Below are positions 32,062 through 40,980 of a stretch of DNA of 64,000 nucleotides, piece by piece (the first letter of the stretch is position 1; each line of letters starts with the position of its first letter). A program made the position numbers and the translations under genes. The stretch comes from Methylopila turkensis (lineage in GTDB: Bacteria > Pseudomonadota > Alphaproteobacteria > Rhizobiales > Methylopilaceae): positions 1 through 64,000 of the forward strand of contig NZ_BSFL01000002.1 of assembly GCF_027922325.1 (NCBI RefSeq). Reading direction: 5' to 3'. The notes beneath the pieces are model-generated. The model saw only the letters and a program-made list of their open reading frames with translations. It made no database searches and had not been told where the DNA came from.

Positions 32062-33489
32062 ATGTCGGCAGTGAAGCGTGCGCGGTGCGCAATCTCCCTC
32101 ACGGCGCTCGCCGCCGCGGCGGGCCTCATGGCGTCGGGTCCCGCCCAGGCCGAGACCATCCTCGTCGGCATCGGGACGCAGGACACCACCACCAACACGG
32201 TCACGACCGGGGTCGTGATCCGCAAGCTCGGCCTGCTCGAAAAGCATCTGCCCAAGGGCGGCAAATATGAGGGCGTCGAGATCAAGCTCGACTGGCAGAA
32301 CTTCACCTCCGGCCCGCCCGTCACCAACGGCATGATGGCCAACAAGCTGCAGTTCGGCGGAATGGGCGACTATCCGCTGGTGGTGAACGGCTACACCTTC
32401 CAGAACAATCCGGAGTCGAAGTCGCAGCTCATCGCGGTCGCGGCCTACAACATCCACGGCTCGGGCAACGGGATCGTGGTCCACAACGACTCGCCGTACT
32501 TCGCGCTGGAGGACCTCAAGGGCACGGTCGTCAGCGTGCCCTTCGGCTCCGCCGCCCACGGCATGGTGCTGAAGGCGATGCAGGACGCCAAGCTGCCGAA
32601 GGACTTCTTCCAGCTCGTCAGCCAGAGCCCCGAGGTCGGCACGACCAACCTCAAGGAAAAGAAGATCGACGCCCACGCCGACTTCGTGCCCTTCGCCGAG
32701 CTGCTGCCGTTCCGCGGCTTCGCCCGCAAGGTGTTCGACGGCGTGCAGACCAACCTGCCGACCTGGCATGGCGTCGTGGTGCGCACCGACTTCGCCGAGA
32801 AACACCCCGAGATCGTCAACGCCTACCTGCAGGCGGTGCTCGACGCCAACGCCTGGGTCAAGGAGGACCCGAAGCGGGCCGCCGAGAAGATTTCGGAATG
32901 GACCGGGACCGACAAGGAGGTGGTCTACATCTTCCTCGGGCCCGGCGGCATCATGACGCTCGACCCGACCCTCAAAGCCCCGCTGATCGACGCCGCGAAG
33001 GAGGACGTGAAGGTCCTGCAGAGCCTCGACCGCATCAAGACGGCGTTCGACGTCGACCCCTGGGTCAACGACGGCTACATCCGCGCCGCCTACAAGGCCC
33101 GCGGCCTCGATTACGACGCCGAGGTCAAGAGCACGGCGAACTACGAGGTCAAGGGCGAGGACGCCTTCTGCAAGACCACGATCGCGGAGCCGCGCAAGGC
33201 CGGCGAGATCTGGGTCAAGGACGGCGACATCCTGCCGTTCTCCAGCGCCTCGTGCACGCTCGGCGCGCTGCAGGACTACAAGGCCAAGGGGACGGCGATC
33301 AACGTGGCCTACGTCTTCGACACGGCGCGCGGCATCAAGCTGTTCGCGGACAAGGCGTTCTACGTCGTGGGCGACAAGAAGGAGCTTGCGCCCTTCATGC
33401 TGAAGCAGGACGCCGACGCCTTCGCGGCGTCCTCGGGCGGCAAGGTCGTCACCTTCGACGACGCGCTCGCCGCAGCCGCGCGGGGCTGA
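32062..33489 (+). CDS. Taurine/nitrate-type ABC transporter substrate-binding protein
   Basis: 475 residues with a Sec signal peptide (about 1-31, ending SGPAQA-E). The periplasmic binding fold is of the NMT1/SsuA/TauA type (VTTGVVIRKLGLLEKHLPKGG, NGMMANKLQFGGMGDYPLVVNG, THGVVV-like WHGVVVRTDF). It is clearly longer than TauA/SsuA (about 320-350): residues after about 335 form an extra C-terminal region with two or three cysteines (AFCKTT, SASCTLG). It is probably the ligand-binding part of the importer that follows after four bases. A sulfonate or another small sulfur compound is possible from context; nitrate-type ligands cannot be excluded. Confidence 0.87.
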   Translation: MSAVKRARCAISLTALAAAAGLMASGPAQAETILVGIGTQDTTTNTVTTGVVIRKLGLLEKHLPKGGKYEGVEIKLDWQNFTSGPPVTNGMMANKLQFGGMGDYPLVVNGYTFQNNPESKSQLIAVAAYNIHGSGNGIVVHNDSPYFALEDLKGTVVSVPFGSAAHGMVLKAMQDAKLPKDFFQLVSQSPEVGTTNLKEKKIDAHADFVPFAELLPFRGFARKVFDGVQTNLPTWHGVVVRTDFAEKHPEIVNAYLQAVLDANAWVKEDPKRAAEKISEWTGTDKEVVYIFLGPGGIMTLDPTLKAPLIDAAKEDVKVLQSLDRIKTAFDVDPWVNDGYIRAAYKARGLDYDAEVKSTANYEVKGEDAFCKTTIAEPRKAGEIWVKDGDILPFSSASCTLGALQDYKAKGTAINVAYVFDTARGIKLFADKAFYVVGDKKELAPFMLKQDADAFAASSGGKVVTFDDALAAAARG

Positions 33490-33493
33490 GGCC

Positions 33494-34384
33494 ATGGCCG
33501 GCGCGACGCTCCCCACCCCGCTGGAGCGGGCCTCCGCGCCGGCTTCGGCCTCGCAGCGCTGCGGCGCGGCGCCCGGGCGGGGCGCGCCCGCCGCGCCGCG
33601 CCGGAGCCGGTTCTCGCGCCTGCCGCTGCGCTCGGCGGCGTTGAGCGTGCTCTCGCTCGCGCTGTTCGTGCTGGCCTGGCACCTGCTGACGACCTACCGC
33701 GTCAACATCTACGTCCGCTTCATGAACGTGCCCTCGCCGTCCGACGTGCTGGCGAGCGCGCGGACGGCTCTGGCGAGCTCCGCCTTCTTCGACCACGTCT
33801 ACATGAGCTGCCGGCGCATCCTCTACGGCTTCCTCATCGCCGCCGCGGTCGCGATCCCGCTCGGGCTGCTGATGGGCCGGTTCCGGCTGCTGAAGGAGCT
33901 GGTCTTCCCCGTCGCCGAGGTGCTGCGGCCGATCCCGGCGATCGCCTGGGTGCCGATGGCGATCATGCTGTGGCCCACGAACGAGGAGTCGATCGTGTTC
34001 ATCACCTTCCTCGGCTCGTTCTTCCCCATCCTGCTCAACACGCTGCACGGCATGGCGACGGTCGATCCGGTGCTGGTGCGGGCCGCGCGCTGCCTCGGCG
34101 CCAAGGAGATCGCGCTGCTCCGCGAGGTCTATCTGCCGGCGACGCTGCCGCAGATCTTCACCGGCCTCACCGTCGGCATGGGCGTCGCCTGGGTCTCGCT
34201 GATCGCGGCCGAGATGATCTCGGGCCAGTTCGGCATCGGCTACTTCACCTGGGAGGCCTACAGCCTGGTGCAGTATTCGGACATCGCGCTCGGCATGATC
34301 TCGATCGGAGCGCTCGGCCTCGCCTCGAGCTGGGCGATCCGCATGGTCGGCCGCCTCGTGATGCCCTGGAGCGCCGCCCGATGA
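33494..34384 (+). CDS. ABC transporter permease (SsuC/TauC type)
   Basis: 296 residues, six membrane helices, with the BPD_transp_1 EAA-like loop (AARCLGAKEIALLREVYLPATLPQIFTGL). An N-terminal cytosolic stretch of about 45 Ala/Arg-rich residues precedes the first helix. It starts four bases after the binding-protein gene and its stop overlaps the ATPase start (ATGA). Confidence 0.9.
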   Translation: MAGATLPTPLERASAPASASQRCGAAPGRGAPAAPRRSRFSRLPLRSAALSVLSLALFVLAWHLLTTYRVNIYVRFMNVPSPSDVLASARTALASSAFFDHVYMSCRRILYGFLIAAAVAIPLGLLMGRFRLLKELVFPVAEVLRPIPAIAWVPMAIMLWPTNEESIVFITFLGSFFPILLNTLHGMATVDPVLVRAARCLGAKEIALLREVYLPATLPQIFTGLTVGMGVAWVSLIAAEMISGQFGIGYFTWEAYSLVQYSDIALGMISIGALGLASSWAIRMVGRLVMPWSAAR

Positions 34385-35289
34385 CCGCGATCCCCCTGAA
34401 GCGCCCCGTCACGACCGAAACGCCGCGCGGGACCGCCCCGACCCGGGGCCGGATAGAGATCCGCGACTTCGGCCTGCGCTACGAGACCGCCGCTGGCGCG
34501 ACCGACGCCGTCTCCAGCGTGTCGCTGACCGTCGAGCCCGGCGAGTTCGTGTCGATCATCGGCCCGTCCGGCTGCGGCAAGTCCACGATGCTGAACGCGC
34601 TCGCGGGCTTCCTGAAGCCGACCTCGGGCACGGTCGCCGTCGACGGCAAGCCGATTGACGGTCCCGGCGCCGACCGCGGCATGATCTTTCAGCAGTACTC
34701 GCTGTTCCCCTGGAAGACGGTGCGCGAGAACGTCGAGTTCGGCCTCAAGATGAAGGGGATCGACCGCGCGGAACGCGCGCGGCAGGCGCGCACGCTGCTC
34801 GGCCTCGCCGGCCTGTCGCAGTTCGAGAACCAGTATCCGGACGCGCTCTCCGGCGGCATGAAGCAGCGCGTCGGCATCGTGCGGGCGCTCGCCACCGGGC
34901 CCCGCATCCTGCTGCTCGACGAGCCCTTCGGCGCGCTCGACGCGCAGACGCGGCTGATCATGCAGCAGATCCTCACCAACATGTGGCAGCGGCTGAAGAT
35001 CTCGGTGCTGTTCGTCACCCACGACATCGACGAGGCGATCTTCCTTTCGGACCGGGTCTACGTCATGACCGCCCGGCCCGGCGCCATCAAGGCGGAGGTC
35101 GCGGTGCCGCTGCCGCGCCCGCGCGAGCCCGCGCTGATCATGTCGTCGGAATTCCTGGCGCTGCGCCGGGGGCTGATGTCGCTGATTCGCGAGGAAAGCC
35201 TCAAGGCCATGGGCGGCGAGATCAACGACGACGCCATGAAGGGCCTCGCCGCCAATTTCGAGGGCCAGGACATCGCCAGCGCGCTCTGA
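34381..35289 (+). CDS. ABC transporter ATPase (SsuB/TauB type)
   Basis: 302 residues. Walker A is GPSGCGKST, the Q-loop is IFQQYSLFPWKT, the signature is LSGGMKQR, Walker B is ILLLDEPFGALD, and the H-loop is FVTHDIDEA. It has the SsuB/TauB-type ending. The C-terminal 35 residues after ALIMSSEFLALRRGL extend beyond many homologues. The ATG at 34381 overlaps the permease stop. Confidence 0.92.
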   Translation: MTAIPLKRPVTTETPRGTAPTRGRIEIRDFGLRYETAAGATDAVSSVSLTVEPGEFVSIIGPSGCGKSTMLNALAGFLKPTSGTVAVDGKPIDGPGADRGMIFQQYSLFPWKTVRENVEFGLKMKGIDRAERARQARTLLGLAGLSQFENQYPDALSGGMKQRVGIVRALATGPRILLLDEPFGALDAQTRLIMQQILTNMWQRLKISVLFVTHDIDEAIFLSDRVYVMTARPGAIKAEVAVPLPRPREPALIMSSEFLALRRGLMSLIREESLKAMGGEINDDAMKGLAANFEGQDIASAL

Positions 35290-35337
35290 CGCGCCGTCGA
35301 CGCCGCTCCCCGCAATCACCCGAAGGAAACGCCGACG

Positions 35338-35676
35338 ATGACCTATGTCGTCACGGAGAACTGCATCCGCTGCAAGTACACCGACTGCGTCGAGGTCTGC
35401 CCGGTCGACTGCTTCTACATGGGCGAGACCATGCTGGTGATCTCGCCCGACGAATGCATCGACTGCGGCGTCTGCGAGCCGGAATGCCCGGCCGAGGCGA
35501 TCAAGGCCGACACCGAGCCGAACCTCGAGGGCTGGGTCGCGTTCAACGCGAAATACGCCGCGCTGTGGCCGAACGTGACCGAGAAGAGCGATCCGCCGGC
35601 CGACGCTCCGGAATGGGACGGCCGGGCCGGCAAGCTGGAATCGACCTTCGGCCACGCCGACCCCGCGGCGGCGTGA
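35338..35676 (+). CDS. fdxA: 7Fe ferredoxin FdxA
   Basis: 112 residues, standard length for FdxA. Cysteines in [19 protein letters not shown] (9, 12, 17, 21, 25) and [12 protein letters not shown] (40, 43, 46, 50) hold one 3Fe-4S and one 4Fe-4S cluster; the family C-terminal helix region ([15 protein letters not shown]) is present. It lies 48 bases after the ABC ATPase, preceded by AAGGAAACG, and may supply electrons to the AprAB-like module. FdxA is also a housekeeping ferredoxin, so the link is only contextual. Confidence 0.93.
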   Translation: MTYVVTENCIRCKYTDCVEVCPVDCFYMGETMLVISPDECIDCGVCEPECPAEAIKADTEPNLEGWVAFNAKYAALWPNVTEKSDPPADAPEWDGRAGKLESTFGHADPAAA

Positions 35677-35696
35677 GGTTTTGGTCCTGACGTCGT

Positions 35697-35826
35697 CCGC
35701 CCCCTCACCCGCCATCGCTGACGCGATGTCGACCTCTCCCCGCTGGGGAGAGGTGAAGAACGGCGCCGCTTCCTTACCTCTCCCCAGCGGGGAGAGGTCG
35801 GCCCGCAGGGCCGGGTGAGGGGGCGG
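35697..35826. repeat. Palindromic intergenic repeat, family A, copy 2
   Basis: Outer arms CCGCCCCCTCACCC and GGGTGAGGGGGCGG. Inner arms CGACCTCTCCCC-GCTG-GGGAGAGGT and the inverse, with GGCGCCG in the spacer. Same architecture as 7864-7987. It lies between fdxA and fpr. Confidence 0.85.
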
Positions 35827-35882
35827 ACGGCATTCCGAGATTTGCCTGAAACCGAACGAAGCCCTGCACGGGACCTGAGCCG

Positions 35883-36656
35883 ATGAGCAAGTACCTCGAA
35901 GAACGCGTGACGCATGTAAGGCACTGGACCGACACGCTGTTCTCCTTCCGAACCACGCGCGATCCGTCGTTCCGGTTCCGGAACGGCGAGTTCACGATGA
36001 TCGGGCTCGAGATCGAGGGACGCCCGCTGGTGCGCGCCTATTCCGTCGTCTCGGCGAATTACGACGAGGAGCTCGAGTTCTTCTCGATCAAGGTGCCGGA
36101 CGGGCCGCTGACCTCGCGGCTGCAGCACCTGAAAGTGGGCGACCCGATCCTCGTCGGCCGCAAGCCCACCGGCACGCTCGTGCTCGACAATCTCCTGCCG
36201 GGCCGGAACCTCTATCTGCTCGGAACCGGCACCGGCCTCGCCCCCTTCCTATCGATCATCAAGGATCCGGAGGCCTATGAGCGCTTCGAGAAGGTCGTGC
36301 TCGTCCACGGCTGCCGGCAGGTGAACGAACTCGCTTACGGCGAGACCATCACCGAAACCCTGCCCAAGGACGAACTGCTCGGCGAGATGATCTCCGCCGG
36401 CTTGATCTACTACCCGACCGTCACCCGCGAGCCGTTCCGCAACCGCGGCCGCATCACCGACCTGATGGCGAGCGGAAAGCTGTTCGAGGATATCGGCTTG
36501 CCCGCAATGTCGATCGAGAACGACCGCTTCATGCTGTGCGGCTCGCCCGACATGATCCGCGACACCCGCCAGCTTCTAGCCGACGGCGGCTATGAGGAAG
36601 GCAACCACGGCGAGGCCGGCCATTTCGTGATCGAGAAGGCTTTCGCCGAGAAGTGA
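35883..36656 (+). CDS. fpr: Ferredoxin--NADP reductase
   Basis: 257 residues of the bacterial FPR type. The FAD site is RAYSVVSANYDEELEFF (about 51-67), the NADP-binding motif is LGTGTGLAPF (about 112-121), and the C-terminal FVIEKAFAEK is typical of the rhizobial subgroup. It exchanges electrons between NADPH and ferredoxin or flavodoxin, and could feed FdxA next to it. It is separated from fdxA by a palindromic repeat, so it may have its own promoter. Confidence 0.93.
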   Translation: MSKYLEERVTHVRHWTDTLFSFRTTRDPSFRFRNGEFTMIGLEIEGRPLVRAYSVVSANYDEELEFFSIKVPDGPLTSRLQHLKVGDPILVGRKPTGTLVLDNLLPGRNLYLLGTGTGLAPFLSIIKDPEAYERFEKVVLVHGCRQVNELAYGETITETLPKDELLGEMISAGLIYYPTVTREPFRNRGRITDLMASGKLFEDIGLPAMSIENDRFMLCGSPDMIRDTRQLLADGGYEEGNHGEAGHFVIEKAFAEK

Positions 36657-36661
36657 TGGCC

Positions 36662-36683
36662 CGGGCGCCGCCAAAGGCGCCCG
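36662..36683 (+). terminator. GC hairpin after fpr, possible terminator
   Basis: CGGGCGCC-GCCAAA-GGCGCCCG starts six bases after the fpr stop. There is no T run, so it may act only as a 3' stabilising hairpin. Confidence 0.4.
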
Positions 36684-36728
36684 AAAGGCCGCATTGCGCC
36701 ACGCGGAAATGCGTCGTAATCGTGGCGG

Positions 36729-36925
36729 CGACGGTTCCCCTCGGGGATCAAAAGGGAACGCGGTGAGGACGTCTCGACGTTCGAATCCGCGGCTGCCCCC
36801 GCAACTGTAAGCGGCGAGTCCATCGTCATCTCAGCCACTGGGTTTCCGGACCCGGGAAGGCGACGACAGGACGACGACCCGTGAGCCAGGAGACCTGCCG
36901 TCAGCCGTGGTCACACGCGAGCACA
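36729..36925 (+). promoter_or_regulatory. Cobalamin riboswitch
   Basis: The characteristic elements occur in order: GGGAACGCGGTG, the B12 box core GCTGCCCCCGCAACTGTAA, CCACTGGG...CCGGGAAGGCG, and GTGAGCCAGGAGACCTGCC. It stands about 100 bases before the TonB-dependent receptor, so receptor (and probably ABC importer) expression should fall when adenosylcobalamin is plentiful. Ends are approximate. Confidence 0.93.
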
Positions 36926-37026
36926 TCGGGCGGGGTGTCCTGATGGGTGCGGAACGGCTCCTCGCGTCTGGAGCCGGGAGGCTTCGTTCGCGGTGACGTG
37001 CCACTGCCGTCGCCCGGAGCTTCGCA

Positions 37027-39249
37027 TTGTCGACCTTCCCTTCCCTGACGTCCGGGGCCGCGTTCCGACGCGCCTCGCCCTCCCGCACGCTCAGCTCGGC
37101 GCTCGGGGGCGCCTCGCTTCTCGTCCTGAGCGCCGCCCTCCCCGCCGTCGCGGAGGACGCCGAAGGCGTCGTCGCGCTCGATGAGATAAAAGTCTCCGGC
37201 GAAGCGCGCGGCCTCGCGCCCGGGCCGAACCTCACCGTGTCGACCGGCGCCGGCAGCCGCCTCGGGCTCACCCCGCTGGAGACGCCCGCGAGCGTCGACG
37301 TGGTCTCCGGCGACGTGGTCCGCGACCGCGGCCAGTCCTCCATCGCCGAAGCCGTGACGCAGAACGCCGCCGGCTTCAGCTTCATCGGCACGCCCGGCAA
37401 CGGCTTCGGGGCCTATTCGTCGCGCGGCTTCACCGGCGTGAACTCGGTCACCACGCTATATGACGGCGTGCGGCTCTACCCCGGCAACGGCACGGTCACC
37501 TTCCCGTTCGACACCTGGACGGCGGACCGAATCGAGGTGCTGCGCGGCCCGGCCTCGGTGCTCTACGGCGAGGGCGCCATCGGCGGCGCCATCAACGTCA
37601 TCCCGAAGAAGCCGCTGACCGACGCGCGCCGCAACGAAGCCCGCGCGGTGGTCGGCACGGACGGCCAGGTCGGCCTCGCCGCCGGCAGCGCAGGACCGAT
37701 CAATGAGAGATTCGCCTACAGCTTCGACGTGGCGGCCAGCCGCGGCGACGGCTGGATGGACCGGGGCGACTACAAGAACCTCGCCTTCTCCGGCGCGCTG
37801 AACTGGCGGCCGACCGACGAGCTCTCCGTCACGCTCAGCCATGACGGCGGCCACAACCAGCCGAGCCGCTACTTCGGCACGCCGCTGAAGGGCGCCGGCA
37901 AGGTGGAGAAGGACTGGATCGGCGAGAACTACAACGTCCGCGACGGCGTCATCCGCTTCAACGACAACATCACCCAGCTCAAGGCGGAGTGGACGCCGAA
38001 CGAGACGGTGGCGCTGCGGGCGGTGGGCTACTACGTCACCAGCAACCGTCTGTGGCGCAACGCGGAGGGCTACGCCTGGAATCCCGCGACCGGCCTGATC
38101 GATCGCGCGGACGGCGACTGGATCGCGATCAAGCACGAGCACGAGCAGATCGGCGCGCGGGCGGACGCCACCCTCCGGAGCGAGCTGTTCGGCATGGCGA
38201 ACGAAGCGACCATCGGCTTCGACGTCAACCGGTTCCGGTTCAGCCGCCTGAACAACTCCCCTTACGCCGGGCCGGGCGGCGACACGTCGCTGCCGCCGAC
38301 CGGTTTCGATCCGGGCGAGTACGGTTCGACGAGCCGCTATGACCGCGAGTACCGCGCCACCACCACGCAGTACTCGTTGTCGTTCGACGACCGGCTGAAG
38401 CTCACCGACCAGCTCTCGCTGGTGGCGGGCCTGCGTTACGACCACCCGGAGATCGACTACCGCAATCTCCGCACAGGCGCTAAGGCCAACCCGACGCTGG
38501 ATTCGATCTCTTGGCGCGTCGGCGCGGTCTATGAGCCGGTGAAGAACCTCGCCTTCTACGCCCAGTATTCGGAAGCCGCCGACCCGGTGAACTCGCTTCT
38601 GTCGCTGACGCCCGCGCAGTCCGACTTCAAGCTCTCCAAGGGCCGGCAGGTCGAGGCCGGCGTGAAGCAGAGCCTGTGGGACGAGCGCTTCGAGTGGACG
38701 CTGTCGGCTTTCTACATCGAGAAGAAAGACCTGCTGGCGCGCAATCCGAACGACGCCACGGTCACGCAGCAGGTGGGTCAGCAATCTTCCCGTGGCGTCG
38801 AGGCCTCCATCGGCATGGAACTCGGACATGGATGGCGGATCGACGCCAACGGCACGATCCTCGACGCACGCTATGACGACTTCATCGAAGGCGTCTTCAA
38901 CCCTGTCACGCAGAAGACCGATCCGGTCAGTCGCAAGGGCAACACGCCGAACGCCGTGCCGGAAAAGCTGGCCAACGTCTGGGCCACCTGGCGCTTCGCG
39001 GAGAATTGGAAGGCGCAGGCCGGCCTGCAATACGTGGGCAAGACCTACACCTCGGCCAGCAACGACTACAAACGGCCGGCTTACGCGCTGGTGAACGCCG
39101 GGCTGCAGTGGAAGCCGACGGGCTATGCCACGCTTGACGTCCGGGTGAAGAACCTCACCGACAAGACCTACGCCTACGCGGGCGGCGACTCCCAGTGGTA
39201 CTTCGGCGCGCCGCGCACCGCCGAACTCGCGCTGCATCTCAGGTTCTGA
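37027..39249 (+). CDS. TonB-dependent receptor under B12 riboswitch control
   Basis: 740 residues. Signal peptide to about residue 42 (LSAALPAVA-ED), TonB-box-like VALDEIKVSG, plug domain (ETPASVDVVSGDVVRDRG, RIEVLRGPASVLYGEGAIGGAINVI) and a beta-barrel ending in the aromatic residue of LALHLRF. The size and plug sequence resemble siderophore receptors (FhuA/FcuA type) more than the roughly 610-residue BtuB, but the riboswitch and the ABC genes after it argue for a corrinoid. The start is TTG at 37027, with GGAG eight bases upstream; no ATG or GTG fits. Confidence 0.88.
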   Translation: MSTFPSLTSGAAFRRASPSRTLSSALGGASLLVLSAALPAVAEDAEGVVALDEIKVSGEARGLAPGPNLTVSTGAGSRLGLTPLETPASVDVVSGDVVRDRGQSSIAEAVTQNAAGFSFIGTPGNGFGAYSSRGFTGVNSVTTLYDGVRLYPGNGTVTFPFDTWTADRIEVLRGPASVLYGEGAIGGAINVIPKKPLTDARRNEARAVVGTDGQVGLAAGSAGPINERFAYSFDVAASRGDGWMDRGDYKNLAFSGALNWRPTDELSVTLSHDGGHNQPSRYFGTPLKGAGKVEKDWIGENYNVRDGVIRFNDNITQLKAEWTPNETVALRAVGYYVTSNRLWRNAEGYAWNPATGLIDRADGDWIAIKHEHEQIGARADATLRSELFGMANEATIGFDVNRFRFSRLNNSPYAGPGGDTSLPPTGFDPGEYGSTSRYDREYRATTTQYSLSFDDRLKLTDQLSLVAGLRYDHPEIDYRNLRTGAKANPTLDSISWRVGAVYEPVKNLAFYAQYSEAADPVNSLLSLTPAQSDFKLSKGRQVEAGVKQSLWDERFEWTLSAFYIEKKDLLARNPNDATVTQQVGQQSSRGVEASIGMELGHGWRIDANGTILDARYDDFIEGVFNPVTQKTDPVSRKGNTPNAVPEKLANVWATWRFAENWKAQAGLQYVGKTYTSASNDYKRPAYALVNAGLQWKPTGYATLDVRVKNLTDKTYAYAGGDSQWYFGAPRTAELALHLRF

Positions 39250-39253
39250 CGCC

Positions 39254-40036
39254 ATGGCCGCGCCTGTCCGGCTGGAGGTGGAGAATCTGGCGTGGGGGCC
39301 TCCGGGCCGCCCCCCGGTGGTGTCTGGCGTAAGCTTCGCGCTCGCTCCCGGCGGCCGCCTGGCGGTGGTCGGGGCGAACGGTGCGGGCAAATCCTCGCTG
39401 CTGCGCTGCCTCTACCGGGTCAACCGGCCGCGGTCCGGAACGGTGCGGCTCGACGGCGACGACCTCTGGTCGCTCGCCCCCCGCTTGGCGGCGCGGCGGG
39501 TGGCCGCCGTGCTGCAGGAGACGCCGCCGGACTTCCCCTTCACCGTGCGGGAGATGGTTGAGGCCGGCCGCACGCCCCATGCGGCCAGCCTCTTCGCCGG
39601 CGACGCCTCGGCCGCGGTGGTGGCGGAGGCCATGGCGCGCATGGAGATCGCCCATCTCGCCGGACGCCGCTTCGCGACGCTTTCCGGCGGCGAGAAACAG
39701 CGGACGCTGATCGCCCGCGCGCTGGCGCAGGAGCCGGGGCTGCTGGTGCTGGACGAGCCCACCAATCATCTCGACATCCGCCACCGGCTGGAGGCGATCC
39801 GGCTTCTGAAGGGGCTCGACCTCACGATCGTCGCCACGCTGCACGATCTCGACTTCGCGGCCGACATGGCGGACGCGGCGCTCGTGCTGGACGAGGGGCG
39901 CCCCGCCGCGTTCGGCCCGGTGCGCGAGACGCTCCAGCCGGACCTGATCCGCCGCAGCTTCGGGGTCGAGGCCGAGGTCACGTCCTGGCGTGGCGGGCTG
40001 CGCTTCGCCTACAGCCTGCCGGAGGACAAGGCGTGA
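39254..40036 (+). CDS. FecE/BtuD-type ABC transporter ATPase
   Basis: 260 residues. Walker A is GANGAGKSS, the signature is LSGGEKQR, Walker B is LVLDEPTNHLD and the H-loop is TLHDLDFA. It belongs to the vitamin B12/iron-siderophore importer group and starts four bases after the receptor gene. With the genes at 40033 and 40967 it completes a BtuDFC-like importer; the cargo is inferred from the riboswitch. Confidence 0.9.
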   Translation: MAAPVRLEVENLAWGPPGRPPVVSGVSFALAPGGRLAVVGANGAGKSSLLRCLYRVNRPRSGTVRLDGDDLWSLAPRLAARRVAAVLQETPPDFPFTVREMVEAGRTPHAASLFAGDASAAVVAEAMARMEIAHLAGRRFATLSGGEKQRTLIARALAQEPGLLVLDEPTNHLDIRHRLEAIRLLKGLDLTIVATLHDLDFAADMADAALVLDEGRPAAFGPVRETLQPDLIRRSFGVEAEVTSWRGGLRFAYSLPEDKA

Positions 40037-40980
40037 TCCGGGCCCGAGCGACGGCCGGCGTCCTGCTCGCGCTTTGCGCCGGGCCCGCGGCGGCGCATCC
40101 GGTCACGGTGCGGAGCTGCGACCGGCTGGCGACCTACGACCGGCCGCCCGAACGCGCCGTCTCCTACGATTCCAACCTCACCGAGATGATGCTGGCGCTC
40201 GACCTCACCGACCGCATGATCGGCTACATCGGCTCGCGCGAGCGGGTGCGGGCGTCCGCGGAGCTGTTCCCCAAGGCGGCCCGCTTGCGCCAGATCCAGC
40301 GCCAGTACCCCACGCGCGAAGCGCTGCTTGAGGCCGGGGCCGACTTCTACTTCGCCGGCTGGAGCTACGGCATGCGCGCCGGGGGCGAAGTGACGCCGGC
40401 GACGCTCGGCCGGCTCGGGATCCCCGTCTACGAGCTGACCGAAAGCTGCGTCCGCATCGGGCGGCGCGAGAAGCCGACGCTCGATTTTCTCTACCGCGAC
40501 CTGCTCAACCTCGGCCGCATCTTCGCCGTCGAGGACCGGGCCGAGGCGCTGGTCGCGGGCTATCGCGCCCGCGTGGCGGCGGTCGCCGGACGGGTGGCGG
40601 ACGCCCCGTCCCGCCCGCGGGTGTTTCTCTATGACGGCGCCGGCCGGGCGGCGGGCACCGCGGGCGGCCACGCCATGCCGACCGCGCTGATCGAGGCGGC
40701 CGGCGGCGTCAACATCGCCCACGACGTCGCCGGCAACTGGACGCGCATAAGCTGGGAGAGCGTGATCGAGCGCGACCCGGACGCCATCGTGGTGCTGGAC
40801 CACGGCGGCGGCAGCGCCGCGCAGAAGATGGCCTACATCCGCGCGCGCCCCGGCCTGCGCGATCTGCGCCCCCTCAAGGAGAACCGGGTGCTGATCCTCG
40901 GCTACGACGAGCTGACGCCCGGCCCCCGCAACGTGACGGCGGTGGAGAAGATCGCGGAGTTCCTGCATGGCGCGCGCTGA
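40033..40980 (+). CDS. BtuF/FecB-type substrate-binding protein
   Basis: 315 residues with a short signal peptide (AGVLLALCAGPAAA-H, about 1-21) and a type III periplasmic binding fold with a long connecting helix (about 160-190). RAVSYDSNLTEMMLALDL and the later ESVIERDPDAIVVLDHGG are typical. GTG start at 40033 overlaps the ATPase stop (GTGA). It hands the ligand from the receptor to the permease. Confidence 0.88.
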   Translation: MIRARATAGVLLALCAGPAAAHPVTVRSCDRLATYDRPPERAVSYDSNLTEMMLALDLTDRMIGYIGSRERVRASAELFPKAARLRQIQRQYPTREALLEAGADFYFAGWSYGMRAGGEVTPATLGRLGIPVYELTESCVRIGRREKPTLDFLYRDLLNLGRIFAVEDRAEALVAGYRARVAAVAGRVADAPSRPRVFLYDGAGRAAGTAGGHAMPTALIEAAGGVNIAHDVAGNWTRISWESVIERDPDAIVVLDHGGGSAAQKMAYIRARPGLRDLRPLKENRVLILGYDELTPGPRNVTAVEKIAEFLHGAR

